NCBI GenBank assembly: GCA_017646625.1 | Contig: JAGCMF010000035.1 | Location: 1 to 62,789, forward strand | Origin: Alistipes sp. | Lineage (GTDB): Bacteria > Bacteroidota > Bacteroidia > Bacteroidales > Rikenellaceae | Length of the DNA stretch: 62,789 nucleotides | Direction: 5' to 3' | Part shown: in pieces, positions 48,618-58,225 of the stretch | Position numbering within the stretch: the first letter of the stretch is position 1 | Layout: each line of letters begins with the position of its first letter | The notes under the pieces: model-generated | The model's input: the letters and a program-made list of their open reading frames with translations, nothing else | The model's database searches: none | Told to the model about the DNA's origin: nothing | Position numbers and translations under genes: made by a program

Positions 48618-48696
48618 AAATATATTTTTAAAAATCTTATCTAACTCCTCCTAAATAATAATCACGTAGTGATACTACGCCACAATTTAAGCGCGG

Positions 48697-48726
48697 CAAA
48701 GGTAATATATTTTTTTTCGTATCAAA
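48697..48726 (-). promoter_or_regulatory. Promoter of the peptide/fimbrillin-like unit
   Basis: Minus strand TTTG (48723-48726), 18 nt, TACCTTTG (48697-48704); leader about 75 nt. Confidence 0.7.
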
Positions 48727-48777
48727 GCAGATTTCAACAAACACCCATTTTTTCACCGCAGAAATATAAACACCCAT

Positions 48778-48818
48778 AAAAAATAAAGGTATCCAACAAG
48801 CATTTATTGGATACCCTT
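48778..48818 (-). terminator. Intrinsic terminator of purA
   Basis: Perfect 9-bp stem ggtatccaa / ttggatacc, T-rich on the minus strand; 33 bp after the purA stop. Confidence 0.85.
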
Positions 48819-48850
48819 ATTAGGTTTGAAGATGTTTATACTCACCGATA

Positions 48851-50134
48851 TTAGAAAATCTGCTTACGGATGATTGTCTGCTCGCGATCAGGACCTACAG
48901 AGACAACAGCAACCTCCGTGCGTGTAAGCTCCTCAACCTTGCGGATATATGCCTTGGCATTCTCGGGCAACTCATCATAGCTCTTAACAGCTGTGATATC
49001 CTCCTGCCAGCCATCAACCTCCACATACTCGGCCTCAACACGTTCCAACTGCGCAATAGTAGATGGCACATAGTCGATAGCCTCGCCATCGAGCTTATAG
49101 CCTGTGCATATACGAATCTTCTCCATGCCAGAGAGCACATCGAAGAGCATCAAGGCGAGGTAGTTGATACCACTTATGCGACGCACATGGTTCAAAACAA
49201 CAGTGTCGAGCCAACCAACACGACGAGGACGACCTGTAACGGTGCCATACTCGTGACCACGTTCGCGGATGTAATCTGCACGTTCGTCGAACAACTCTGT
49301 AGGGAATGGACCCTCACCAACACGTGTTGTATAGGCCTTGGCAACACCCATAACATTGTCTACGTAGCGTGGCGCAAGACCTGTATTTACAGGAACACTT
49401 GCTGCCGTAGGGCTCGATGATGTAACAAATGGATATGTACCATGGTCGATGCAGAGCATTACACCCTGTGCACCCTCGAACAACACCTTCTTACCCTCCT
49501 CAACAAGACGGTTCAGGAGCACCGACGTATCACAAATCATATGGCGATACTTCTCGCCATAGGCAAGATACTGATTATAGATAGTGTCGAAGTCGCAAGG
49601 CTCCATACCGAGGGCCTGAAGCTCTATATTCTTCTGTGCCAAGGCATCCTTAAGACGTTCTGCGAAGTACTCCTTATCGAGAAGGTCACCCATACGGATG
49701 CCAACACGACTATACTTGTCAGTATACGCAGGACCGATACCCTTCTTTGTCGTGCCAATCTGACGACCACCCTTAAGTGCCTCATAGGCACCATCGAGCA
49801 TAGCGTGGTAAGGCATTACGCACGCAGCACGATCCGAGATGTAGAGTTTATAGTCGGTGATGCCAGCAGCATGAAGTCTACCAAGCTCCTCATCCAAAGA
49901 GGCTGGGTTGATGACCATGCCATTGGCCATAACATTTATGATATGTGGGTTGAAGACACCCGATGGTATAGACTGCAAGGCGAACTTCTTGCCATCGAAA
50001 ACAATGGTATGACCAGCATTGTTACCACCCTGATGGCGAACTACAACGTCAGCACCTCCAGCATAGAAGTCGGTAATTTTACCCTTACCCTCATCGCCCC
50101 ATTGAGCTCCGACAACAACCAATGTGTTACTCAT
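48851..50134 (-). CDS. purA: Adenylosuccinate synthetase
   Basis: 427 residues. It joins IMP and aspartate with GTP, the first step from IMP to AMP. Seen: P-loop QWGDEGKGKITDFY, RHQGGNNAGHTIV, GTTKKGIGPAYTDK, LFEGAQGVMLCIDHGTYP and TGRPRRVGWLD. Its own promoter and terminator make it monocistronic. Full length, no oddities. Confidence 0.98.
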   Translation of the reverse strand: MSNTLVVVGAQWGDEGKGKITDFYAGGADVVVRHQGGNNAGHTIVFDGKKFALQSIPSGVFNPHIINVMANGMVINPASLDEELGRLHAAGITDYKLYISDRAACVMPYHAMLDGAYEALKGGRQIGTTKKGIGPAYTDKYSRVGIRMGDLLDKEYFAERLKDALAQKNIELQALGMEPCDFDTIYNQYLAYGEKYRHMICDTSVLLNRLVEEGKKVLFEGAQGVMLCIDHGTYPFVTSSSPTAASVPVNTGLAPRYVDNVMGVAKAYTTRVGEGPFPTELFDERADYIRERGHEYGTVTGRPRRVGWLDTVVLNHVRRISGINYLALMLFDVLSGMEKIRICTGYKLDGEAIDYVPSTIAQLERVEAEYVEVDGWQEDITAVKSYDELPENAKAYIRKVEELTRTEVAVVSVGPDREQTIIRKQIF

Positions 50135-50185
50135 AATATATCGATTTTTTAATCCCCCTCATGCGGGGGCATAGTTTTACGCCTA

Positions 50186-50193
50186 CAAAAGTA
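50186..50193 (-). promoter_or_regulatory. -7 element of purA
   Basis: Minus-strand TACTTTTG (TAnnTTTG), about 50 bp before the purA start; the -33 is weak. Confidence 0.55.
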
Positions 50194-50275
50194 GTAAAAT
50201 TTCTATTACAACACCTCTGTAAGCGTGGGAAAGTTATCAACAGATTGTCAAAATTACGATTTTCAGACCCCTCGC

Positions 50276-51532
50276 CTACTTCTGCGGCCTATTTATGACG
50301 TGCTCCATAACGATTACGGCGATGACACCCATAGCAAAACCATTGCCAACAAGAGGCTCGATGACCGCAGGCACGATGCCTCGAGGCATAAGCTGGAAGA
50401 GCATAGCAAGCATCAAAGGCAGACCTATGGTGAGACCATCAGCAAAGTTGCTAACCGACTTGGTGCTATGCAACATCTCGAAAGAGGCCGCCAACTGCGT
50501 ACCCATCAAGAAGAGTAGTATCACACCTATTACAGGATTGGGGATATTTGTCAGCCACCACACCACATCGGGGCAGAAGGCACACAAGAAGAGAAGCACC
50601 GTAGCAGGGATAAGGGCATGGCGTGAGGCACAGCCCGTAGAGGCTACAACTCCAGGGCTCATAGAGTAGTTCACAGGGCCTAAAACACCCATACATCCTG
50701 CAACGACATTCATAACACCCGTGATACGCACACCACGACGCAGGCGACCCTCCATACCATCAACACCAAGCATACCACCCAACGACTCGATAGAGCCTAT
50801 ATCGTTGATGACAAGAGCAACATAGCATATGAAGAAGGCTACGATAAGACTCCAGTCGATACTAAAGTTCGAGAGAAAGAGACCACGTAGCGAGGCCGAC
50901 GTATCAGCAGATGATGGCGAGGCGAAGAGTGAGAAGTACGCCACACTACCCACAACAAGGGCTATAGGTATAACAAGGCTCTTGGCAACACCACGCAGCC
51001 TACGGTTAAGGATAACCATCACAGGACATCCAACAACAGCGAAGATAAGGCCAAAGATATTCTGCGCCTCACTGGCACCATTAGGAAATACGAGGCCTCG
51101 AATGACAGGCGTTAGAGTAAAGGCGATGAGCATGAGTATCACCACGACGATGCGCGGAGTAAAGAGTCGCTGCACCCTACGCATCACACCACCCACAGAG
51201 AGGAGTGCCACGAGCAGACCACCAATGGCTATAGAGCTATATATAGCCTCGACATCGGCATTTGCACCCAACGACGACATCACACCCACAAGGAGTACTG
51301 CTGCAGGACCCACAACGATGGGCATACGGTGACCAAAGAGCACCTGCACAAGACCTGCAAGACCCATAACGGCGAATAGACGTTGCGAGTAGAAGAGCTT
51401 ATCGGCAGGTGAGCCCTGCGCAACGAAGACACTGGTGCTCACAACGGCAATAGATAGAATAAACCATTGTAGAGCATATAGTATCATCTGCCTTAAAGGC
51501 AGAGGGTCATTTACATTATATTTTAAATTCAT
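50276..51532 (-). CDS. NCS2-family purine/xanthine/uracil permease
   Basis: 418 residues with 12-14 hydrophobic segments. The NCS2 pattern is visible: PLPLRQMILYALQWFI, VGPAAVLLVGVMSSLG, NDIGSIESLGGMLG and GPVNYSMSPGVVASTGCASRHA. It carries nucleobases with protons into the cell. A guanine-deaminase-like gene lies 43 bp upstream on the same strand, which suggests purine bases as substrate. Confidence 0.9.
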   Translation of the reverse strand: MNLKYNVNDPLPLRQMILYALQWFILSIAVVSTSVFVAQGSPADKLFYSQRLFAVMGLAGLVQVLFGHRMPIVVGPAAVLLVGVMSSLGANADVEAIYSSIAIGGLLVALLSVGGVMRRVQRLFTPRIVVVILMLIAFTLTPVIRGLVFPNGASEAQNIFGLIFAVVGCPVMVILNRRLRGVAKSLVIPIALVVGSVAYFSLFASPSSADTSASLRGLFLSNFSIDWSLIVAFFICYVALVINDIGSIESLGGMLGVDGMEGRLRRGVRITGVMNVVAGCMGVLGPVNYSMSPGVVASTGCASRHALIPATVLLFLCAFCPDVVWWLTNIPNPVIGVILLFLMGTQLAASFEMLHSTKSVSNFADGLTIGLPLMLAMLFQLMPRGIVPAVIEPLVGNGFAMGVIAVIVMEHVINRPQK

Positions 51533-51575
51533 AGTTAGCAGTTATAGCCTTAATTTAGTTTTAACAGCGTAGCCA

Positions 51576-52094
51576 CTAATACTCCACCTTATCGACCTTA
51601 TCGGCCCAGCGACGGAATGCACCCAGCGCCTCATTGCGCATGAAGTGTTCACAGTGTATAGACCTATCGTCATAGTCGAGGCGCAGCTGGTCGTAGATAA
51701 ACGAATCGTCGAAATCTATAGCTGCGGCATCACGCTTCGTATTGGCGTAGCATATACGTTCTATGCCCGCCCAATAGAGTGCACTCAAGCACATGGGGCA
51801 CGGCTCGCACGATGTGTATACCGTACATCCAGAGAGGTCGAAGGTACCCAGCGCCTGGCAGGCGTTACGTATAGCCACAACCTCGGCATGTGCCGTAGGA
51901 TCATTGTTAGGCACCACGCGATTTGCACCCTTTGATATAAGCTTTCCATCACGAACAATGACAGCGCCAAAAGGACCACCACCCTCCTCGATATTTATCA
52001 CGGATAGATCTATGGCCATCTGCATGAACCTTCTGTCATCTTCACTGAAGTCCATCTTCTCGGGCAATCCATTTTGTTTATCAAATTCCATCAT
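51576..52094 (-). CDS. Guanine-deaminase-like nucleoside/base deaminase
   Basis: 172 residues. CDA fold with DPTAHAEVVAIRNACQ (Zn His and catalytic Glu) and TSCEPCPMCLSALYWAGI (two Cys). GGGPFGAVIV near the start and DAAAIDFDDSFIYDQL towards the end match Bacillus-type guanine deaminases (domain-swapped GuaD) better than TadA. It would turn guanine to xanthine. Together with the adjacent NCS2 permease it forms a plausible purine-base salvage unit. A TATATTTG at 52121-52128 (minus) may be the -7. Confidence 0.82.
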   Translation of the reverse strand: MMEFDKQNGLPEKMDFSEDDRRFMQMAIDLSVINIEEGGGPFGAVIVRDGKLISKGANRVVPNNDPTAHAEVVAIRNACQALGTFDLSGCTVYTSCEPCPMCLSALYWAGIERICYANTKRDAAAIDFDDSFIYDQLRLDYDDRSIHCEHFMRNEALGAFRRWADKVDKVEY

Positions 52095-52136
52095 ATATCT
52101 TAAGAGTAAGATTAATCAAGCAAATATAGAAAAACT

Positions 52137-53720
52137 CTACTTAACAACGTCATTTTCCGTGCCAACGGTCATAAATATGTTGTTCGAGGAGTTATATATA
52201 GGAGTGCTGACGCCCATAAAACCGAGCACCGAGTGGAAGACATGGTAGTGACCTACAGCATCGAAGGATTTATACGACACATCCTCCGATGTCCAGACAA
52301 TGAATGGTATATCTATCTGCTCGCTGGGGGCCAGAGCAAGCGGCATGCCATGCATATAGAGGCCTCCCTCGCCTAATGACTCTCCATGGTCAGAAACATA
52401 TATCATAGCGCAACGTCTATCCTCCACACCTCGTAACACCTCGATAACAGAGTGTAGCAGATAGTCGGTATAGAGTATCGTATTGTCATATGCATTGACA
52501 AGACTCTCATGATCAGCCTTCGACATCTCGACAGTGGTACACACAGGACTAAACACCTCGAACTCCGAAGGATACTTCTTATAGTACGTAGGGCCATGGC
52601 TCGTAGAGGTATGAAGCACTATTAGCAGCTTATCGGCCTCCGACGCCGCTATCTCCTCATCGAGACCCGCAAGTAAGATGCCATCGTACGACATATCGGC
52701 ATCAGCATACCTATCCTTTATATCCTGCGCCTTGAGGTAGCTATCAACCTTGAGGCTTGGCTCACCCCAGTTTGTCGTACGCCACGACACATATACACCG
52801 GCACGAGACAGATAGCTTGGTAACGACTCATACAACTCGTCGCTTGGTGCATGGCTCAATATCGCCTCGACACCCGCCGTTGTATATGTCGCCGAGGCAC
52901 TCGCCTCAAATATCGTCACACCATCACTCTCGAGAAGTGGATTCGTGATACGTTCGTAGCCATAAAGCGAGAAGTTGGCACTGCGTGCCGACTCGCCGAT
53001 GACAAGCACCACAACATCGCGCGACGCAGAGATAGAATCTACAGCGGGCAACAACACTGCCTCACGCCCCGCGGCACATTGCTGGTTGGCATAGCGCACA
53101 GAGTTTACCACATACGACCAGGGCAGGATAAGGCTTCCTATGACAGGGGCGTTGCGGTCTATCCACAGCACACTACCCATATTTACTAACGCCAGAGTGA
53201 TGATTCCGAGAATAGAGCATAGCATGCTCACAGCAAAGCGACGCATCTTACCGTAGTTCACCTTACGACATAGCAGCCACACCGAGGGCATGACACCAAG
53301 AAGAAGAGTATAGAGAACAGCACCTATGGAGAAGTAGCTCGAGGCCTCGGAGTATTGCGTATTGAAGATATTACCCATCATCTCGCGCGTGAGAAGCACC
53401 TCATAGCTATTTATGAAGTATAGCGCTATAGCATTGCCAAGCATAAACAGAGATATGAGCACCCTGCCTACCGTGCGCATGGCATAAAGCATGATGCCAT
53501 ATATCATAAAGTTAGCAACGAGGAGTAGTATAATAAAACTACATAGGATAAGCGCCATATGCCAGCCACCCTCCGTAGCAGCAACAACGGCACTGAACAA
53601 TGGCACATGGAAGGCCACAAGCGTATATATGCTCATGATTGCCGCCACCAGCATACCATCAAGAGGCTTACGCCAGCGCGAAACAAACCATCTCTTAAGA
53701 CCTAATCTACTCTTCTCCAT
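52137..53720 (-). CDS. Phosphoethanolamine transferase (EptA/sulfatase-fold)
   Basis: 527 residues. Five N-terminal membrane helices (to about 190), then the periplasmic sulfatase-fold domain: VVLVIGESARSANFSLYGY, a Thr-rich nucleophile region ASATYTTAGVEAIL, HTSTSHGPTYYKKYPSEF and YVSDHGESLGEGGLYMHGMP. It transfers phosphoethanolamine from phosphatidylethanolamine to lipid A or another glycan, altering surface charge and peptide resistance. Its first 19 bp overlap the end of the PHP gene, so the two proteins are likely made together. Confidence 0.92.
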   Translation of the reverse strand: MEKSRLGLKRWFVSRWRKPLDGMLVAAIMSIYTLVAFHVPLFSAVVAATEGGWHMALILCSFIILLLVANFMIYGIMLYAMRTVGRVLISLFMLGNAIALYFINSYEVLLTREMMGNIFNTQYSEASSYFSIGAVLYTLLLGVMPSVWLLCRKVNYGKMRRFAVSMLCSILGIITLALVNMGSVLWIDRNAPVIGSLILPWSYVVNSVRYANQQCAAGREAVLLPAVDSISASRDVVVLVIGESARSANFSLYGYERITNPLLESDGVTIFEASASATYTTAGVEAILSHAPSDELYESLPSYLSRAGVYVSWRTTNWGEPSLKVDSYLKAQDIKDRYADADMSYDGILLAGLDEEIAASEADKLLIVLHTSTSHGPTYYKKYPSEFEVFSPVCTTVEMSKADHESLVNAYDNTILYTDYLLHSVIEVLRGVEDRRCAMIYVSDHGESLGEGGLYMHGMPLALAPSEQIDIPFIVWTSEDVSYKSFDAVGHYHVFHSVLGFMGVSTPIYNSSNNIFMTVGTENDVVK

Positions 53721-54931
53721 CTGCCTATAAGTTTAATATACAACATCACTACACCTGCCACCACAAAGAGCAAGGCAAGGTTATATAGCACCGTACATAG
53801 CGTGTTTACCTGATAGAATGTCACATCAAAGGGTGACGACTGCTTGGTCGCATCATAACGAGCAAAGGCGTTAGACATGATTATAAGGCTATCGGGATAC
53901 GAGACCACGATACGAGCATATGCATCATCCTCACGCATTCTATAACCAATGCTATCACTATCCGCAACTCGCCCTAACAGCGTGTGGCCAGCGCCTATAA
54001 CACGGAGTGTCTCAGCAGGGGCTGTGAGGGTCATATATATTGTGTCGCCCTTGATACCGACACTGCGCACCATAGGTAGACTCATGTTGCGTTCCCTCTT
54101 CACCTCCGCATCACCATCGCCATAGTCCGGCACACTCACCGAGTAGTAGCAGCCACTCTTAAGAACATCGAGGAGTGCCTCGTCAGAGACCTCCGACATG
54201 GCCATATAGCTACAACGCGTAGCTATACAGTGTGATTTATCAGGATAATGCAGGTCATCGCCCATAATACCAAAGCAGTAACGACCCGCAGTGAGAGCAT
54301 GATCCCAATCCTCATTTTCGAGGTAATCACGTGCTCCAGTAAGCTCCATAATACGATAGTTGGATAGCTTCTGCAGGCGCGAGGGCGTAAGAATAGGCGT
54401 GCGCGTAGGGTGGTTAAGCTGCAACACCTCGCACTGCGTAGCAAGGGTGTTCAACTGCCACTGCAACTGCGACGTAAAGAGTGGCACAAGAGCATCAAAC
54501 GCCATCACCTCTCGAGCCCCTATGACATGTTTATGAAAACCGCGCAAATTGAAGCCATGTTCGTAGATTGGCACACGACACTGTTGAGAGGCTGGGTAGG
54601 GCGTAATCTCATTATGGTTAGATATGCCTACAACATCGTAACCAAAATCCTCATAGCGAGATAATACATCCTCGGGCCAGTAATCACACTCGTTAAGTAA
54701 GCCTTCAACACGTGTGTGAGTATGGAGGCTGACCCTACGCCATGACATGGTACTATCCAGAGTGCCATATGGATTGTATATATCGGCACCCGAGAATGGT
54801 GCAGGGGGGGCAAAGTCGTAGATGGGTGATATGCTTGTGGCAAGAATCAACAACAGGCATACAAATAGCAACGTGGTAAGCACACCACGCACCACACGCC
54901 ACATCCTATATTTTACTCCATTTCTATGCAT
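53702..54931 (-). CDS. Membrane-anchored PHP-domain protein
   Basis: 409 residues. One N-terminal membrane helix (about 11-31), an outer domain with PHP-like motifs SLHTHTRVEGLL, VVGISNHNEITPY, LQLNHPTRTPI and GDDLHYPD, and a second helix near the C-terminus (about 375-398). PHP domains bind two or three metals and hydrolyse phosphoesters; here the domain would lie in the periplasm, unlike the usual cytoplasmic PHP enzymes. It precedes and overlaps the phosphoethanolamine transferase gene, so a role with phospho-modified lipids is likely but inferred. A TATCTTTG at 54956-54963 (minus) may be its -7. Confidence 0.8.
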   Translation of the reverse strand: MHRNGVKYRMWRVVRGVLTTLLFVCLLLILATSISPIYDFAPPAPFSGADIYNPYGTLDSTMSWRRVSLHTHTRVEGLLNECDYWPEDVLSRYEDFGYDVVGISNHNEITPYPASQQCRVPIYEHGFNLRGFHKHVIGAREVMAFDALVPLFTSQLQWQLNTLATQCEVLQLNHPTRTPILTPSRLQKLSNYRIMELTGARDYLENEDWDHALTAGRYCFGIMGDDLHYPDKSHCIATRCSYMAMSEVSDEALLDVLKSGCYYSVSVPDYGDGDAEVKRERNMSLPMVRSVGIKGDTIYMTLTAPAETLRVIGAGHTLLGRVADSDSIGYRMREDDAYARIVVSYPDSLIIMSNAFARYDATKQSSPFDVTFYQVNTLCTVLYNLALLFVVAGVVMLYIKLIGRWRRVD

Positions 54932-55060
54932 ACAATATCAGTGTAACATCTGCCACAAAGATAAGACATAATATCCTATTTTAAAAATTTTGAGTCACAA
55001 TAGTATAAAAAGAGAGGGCTGACTATAAAGTAACATAGCCAGCCCCCCCCATAAACATTA

Positions 55061-55180
55061 GAGAGTGAATAAAAAGATGTAGTTTTAGGCTTGCGAAGCC
55101 CGAAAAAGCGGAGTTTACTAATCGTAAATGAGCATTTTGAGGGCAAGCGTAACGACAAAATACACTTCTTATTCACTCTC
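55061..55180. repeat. Palindromic element copy 4
   Basis: Perfect terminal inverted arms gagagtgaataa (55061-55072) and ttattcactctc (55169-55180). Core: aggcttgcgaagcccgaaaa, agcggagtttact, gtaaatgagcattttgaggg, caagcgtaacgacaaaa, with an inner hairpin tttac-taatc-gtaaa. It lies 27 bp after the 3' end of the permease gene. A small open frame through it is a by-product of the repeat. Confidence 0.8.
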
Positions 55181-55207
55181 TCACATTAGAACATGTAGCA
55201 ACAACAG

Positions 55208-56671
55208 CTACCTCTTCGCCTCCCACTCGAATGGCTCGAACTCGGCATCCGCAGCCCTCCATGATGGCTTGCGCATCGCGTAGATGATAAATGGTATGCC
55301 GACAAAGAGTACGGCGCCAACGATGAGCACTATGTACCACACGGCGTTGCTGCCTATAGATATCTGCGATGGTGGTATGAAGCTCAATACAAAGGCCAAG
55401 AGTGAGCCGCAGAAGCCAAGACCCGCAAGCACCCACATAAGCACATTACCTCGAGCACCAAGACGGAATGGACGGTCATAAGTGGGGAGTTTATAACGAA
55501 GGGTGATGGCCGCAGCAAACATCATCATATACATAATTAGGTATAGGAGCACTGTGAGCTGCGATAGAATCTGATAGAAGGCCTGCACAGAGGGCATAAC
55601 AACGAAGAGTAGACCGAGGATGGTTACGATGACACCCTGAACAAGGAGAATATTACGCTGCACACCCTGACTGTTGGTCTTCTGGAAGAAGGGCGGTAGG
55701 TAGCCAGCACGTCCCACAGCAAAGATACCCTTCGAAGGACCAGCAACCCATGTGAGTACTCCCGCGAGGACACCAAAGACAAGGGCTATGGCGATAACGG
55801 AGCCCATCCACGACATATGTATGTATTGGAAGTAGTTGTCAAAACCGATGAGGAGTGTCTGCGTGAGACTTATATCCTTCGCAGGAACTACAATACCGAG
55901 AGAGAAGGTGCCAAGGATGAAGATGATGACGGTGACAAGCGAGCCTATGATGATGGCACGCGGGTAGTTACGCTTCGGGTTCTCCACATCCATCACATGT
56001 ATACCCATCATCTCCATACCAGCATAGAAGAGGAAGATGCTGCTCGCCAAGACAAGGTTATTGAAGTTGGTAAGGTCAGGGAAGAAACTCTCCTTCATGT
56101 TTAGGTTGTTCTGACCACCAGAGGCGAGATATATGATGGCAAGAATGATGAGTAGGGCAGCTGGTATGATGGTGCCTATGATACCACCCCACTTACTCAC
56201 CTTACCTACCCAGCCGAGACCACGCAACGATATGAACGTAGCAATCCAATATATAGCCAACACGACGATAAGCGTGAAGAGCCTATTCGAGGCGAGTGCC
56301 TCGTCAGCCACAGCATCTGTGCCTATGAAGGCGATGCTCACAGCACCAAATGTCAACACCGTAGGGTACCATATGGTGGATTGTATCCACTGCAACCATA
56401 TAGCAAGGAAGCCAGCACGCGCACCAAAGGCCTCGCCCACCCAGCGAAATACGCCGCCCTGCTTCGTGGAGAACATGGCAGCAAGCTCTGCGGCAACCAT
56501 AGCCGTAGGGATAAGGAATACGATGGCGGCAAAGAGATAGTAAAAAGCAGAGGCAGGACCATATATCGCCTCTGTTGCTAAACCTCGAAGGCTCACCACA
56601 GCAGTAACATTCATGATAGCCAACGTCATCACACTCAGACGAAAGCCATTAGATTTAGTATTTGTCTGCAT
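55208..56671 (-). CDS. APC-superfamily amino acid permease (GadC-like)
   Basis: 487 residues from ATG 56671; the frame runs 13 codons further upstream. About 12 membrane segments. LSVMTLAIMNVTAVVSLRGLATEAIYGPASAFYYLF, STKQGGVFRWVGEAFGARAGFLAIWLQW and PKRNYPRAIIIGSLV resemble the glutamate:GABA antiporter group. It exchanges amino acids across the inner membrane. No decarboxylase or glutaminase gene is adjacent, so the substrate pair is uncertain. Confidence 0.88.
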   Translation of the reverse strand: MQTNTKSNGFRLSVMTLAIMNVTAVVSLRGLATEAIYGPASAFYYLFAAIVFLIPTAMVAAELAAMFSTKQGGVFRWVGEAFGARAGFLAIWLQWIQSTIWYPTVLTFGAVSIAFIGTDAVADEALASNRLFTLIVVLAIYWIATFISLRGLGWVGKVSKWGGIIGTIIPAALLIILAIIYLASGGQNNLNMKESFFPDLTNFNNLVLASSIFLFYAGMEMMGIHVMDVENPKRNYPRAIIIGSLVTVIIFILGTFSLGIVVPAKDISLTQTLLIGFDNYFQYIHMSWMGSVIAIALVFGVLAGVLTWVAGPSKGIFAVGRAGYLPPFFQKTNSQGVQRNILLVQGVIVTILGLLFVVMPSVQAFYQILSQLTVLLYLIMYMMMFAAAITLRYKLPTYDRPFRLGARGNVLMWVLAGLGFCGSLLAFVLSFIPPSQISIGSNAVWYIVLIVGAVLFVGIPFIIYAMRKPSWRAADAEFEPFEWEAKR

Positions 56672-56805
56672 AAGAACAACTATTTTATAATTCTTTAGTG
56701 AGCTATGCAACTTTAATGCCCAACGATTTTTTATTTATCTCACTTGAGAAAAGAGAGGTGTCCGACATCAACAGACATCGGACACCACTCACACCTTTAA
56801 TCAAC

Positions 56806-57957
56806 TCAACGGCAATAGCCATAACGCAGATACCAATCAGACGGCTCACCCTCTTTAGTGTAATCGATAATGAGCCTATCAGAGCTGAATCCTACAACCA
56901 TACATCTCGCCTTTTTACCATTATCCCACTCAAACAACACTTCGCAACTCGAGGCATAGTAGCTCCACTTACCATTTATTATATACTCTGTTTTTGGATC
57001 GACGGGCGATTCACAGTATGCAAACGTTCCATCACCGTTTAATGTCATCCTGATAGAGGTACCACCAACAATAAGATGTCCTGGGACAATCCATCTGCCA
57101 ATTACATTACTCCAATCAGCATCATAGCGAACATACAAATCACAATCCCAATCTCCAACTATACTCTGCGCTACACTCTCTGCGTCGAAACTCTTGCACT
57201 CCGCAATCATCTTATCGACTATAAGCCCTGCCGATACATCCTCAGCGATCCTATCAAAGGCTCTATAAACTGCACGATAGACATTCTCTTCATTCGTCTG
57301 CCACTCTATTGCCATGATACCATCGCCTAAAGCGAGCAATTTAGCATTAACACCAGACATTGTGTTCTGCTCTGCACCTTCCATACTGATAGTCAATGTA
57401 GACATAGCCCTATTATAGGACCATGCACCATTATCTGACGCGCAGGTAAAGTCACTACTATCAATGGTATAGTAGAGCAACTCTCCATCGGCATAAAATT
57501 TCAATACTGGTTCAAAGTTATCAGCCCATGCCTCGCCACCAAAGTCGTAGAGTATCTCAGATGCCAACTCATCATTGTAGCACGCCATAGTCTCAAGCCC
57601 CCACCAATCTGTACGTAGAAGAGTATTTACGACATCACTCTGCGCAAAATTTCCATAGGAGACTATGAGTTCATTAAATTTATCTGTATATGACTGCAGC
57701 TCCGCAGGGTAAGTAGTGGAAGTATCATCTTTATCAGTCACATCTCGATTAACCTCCCTGTTATTTTCACATGACGTTAGTAGCGCGGCTACTGCCATCA
57801 CAACTAAAAATATTTGTTGCATAGTGCTCATGTTTTTATAATTCATTAGCCCAATATTGGAATCAGAATCCGCATTTTTTACATCTGATTGTTCTTGTTC
57901 ACATGAATAAATTAATGGGAAAACCATTAAAAGCAAAATACTGTAATTTTTTTTCAT
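56806..57957 (-). CDS. Lipoprotein with two consecutive lipoprotein signal peptides
   Basis: 383 residues as an open frame. Residues 1-18 are a lipoprotein signal (LIYSC, Cys19). After 23 residues a second one begins at Met43 or Met46: MQQIFLVVMAVAALLTSC with Cys63. The mature domain (about 80-383) has no recognised family; it contains Trp-rich beta strands (GDWDCDLYVRYDADW, GKWSYYASSCEVLFEWDNGK). The functional start may be the ATG at 57831 or 57822, the first signal being either a remnant or a short upstream gene fused in frame. Probable -7 TAACTTTG at 58037-58044 (minus). Confidence 0.68.
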   Translation of the reverse strand: MKKNYSILLLMVFPLIYSCEQEQSDVKNADSDSNIGLMNYKNMSTMQQIFLVVMAVAALLTSCENNREVNRDVTDKDDTSTTYPAELQSYTDKFNELIVSYGNFAQSDVVNTLLRTDWWGLETMACYNDELASEILYDFGGEAWADNFEPVLKFYADGELLYYTIDSSDFTCASDNGAWSYNRAMSTLTISMEGAEQNTMSGVNAKLLALGDGIMAIEWQTNEENVYRAVYRAFDRIAEDVSAGLIVDKMIAECKSFDAESVAQSIVGDWDCDLYVRYDADWSNVIGRWIVPGHLIVGGTSIRMTLNGDGTFAYCESPVDPKTEYIINGKWSYYASSCEVLFEWDNGKKARCMVVGFSSDRLIIDYTKEGEPSDWYLRYGYCR

Positions 57958-58225
57958 AGTACTAATATTTAATATTTAACCTTAATTGTATATAACAGGC
58001 GACAAAATATAGAATACTACTCGTTATCTCTCTTCGCAAAGTTATAAAAAAAAAAAAAATAAATTTCCAAATTAAAGAGTATTTTATTCTTTTCATGCCG
58101 TTATATTATAATTATATATTCAACGCATGGTCTCAAAAGTTAAAATATAGGTGGCTTATACATATAAAATACAATATCTATAATTTTTACTTATACCAAA
58201 ATAAAATAAAAGAATGGGAAAACTA
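57958..58225. other. AT-rich intergenic region
   Basis: Between divergent genes. It contains a run of about 14 A (58046-58059), the -7 of the lipoprotein gene and an AT-rich upstream region for rubrerythrin. No gene or RNA structure recognised. Confidence 0.6.
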
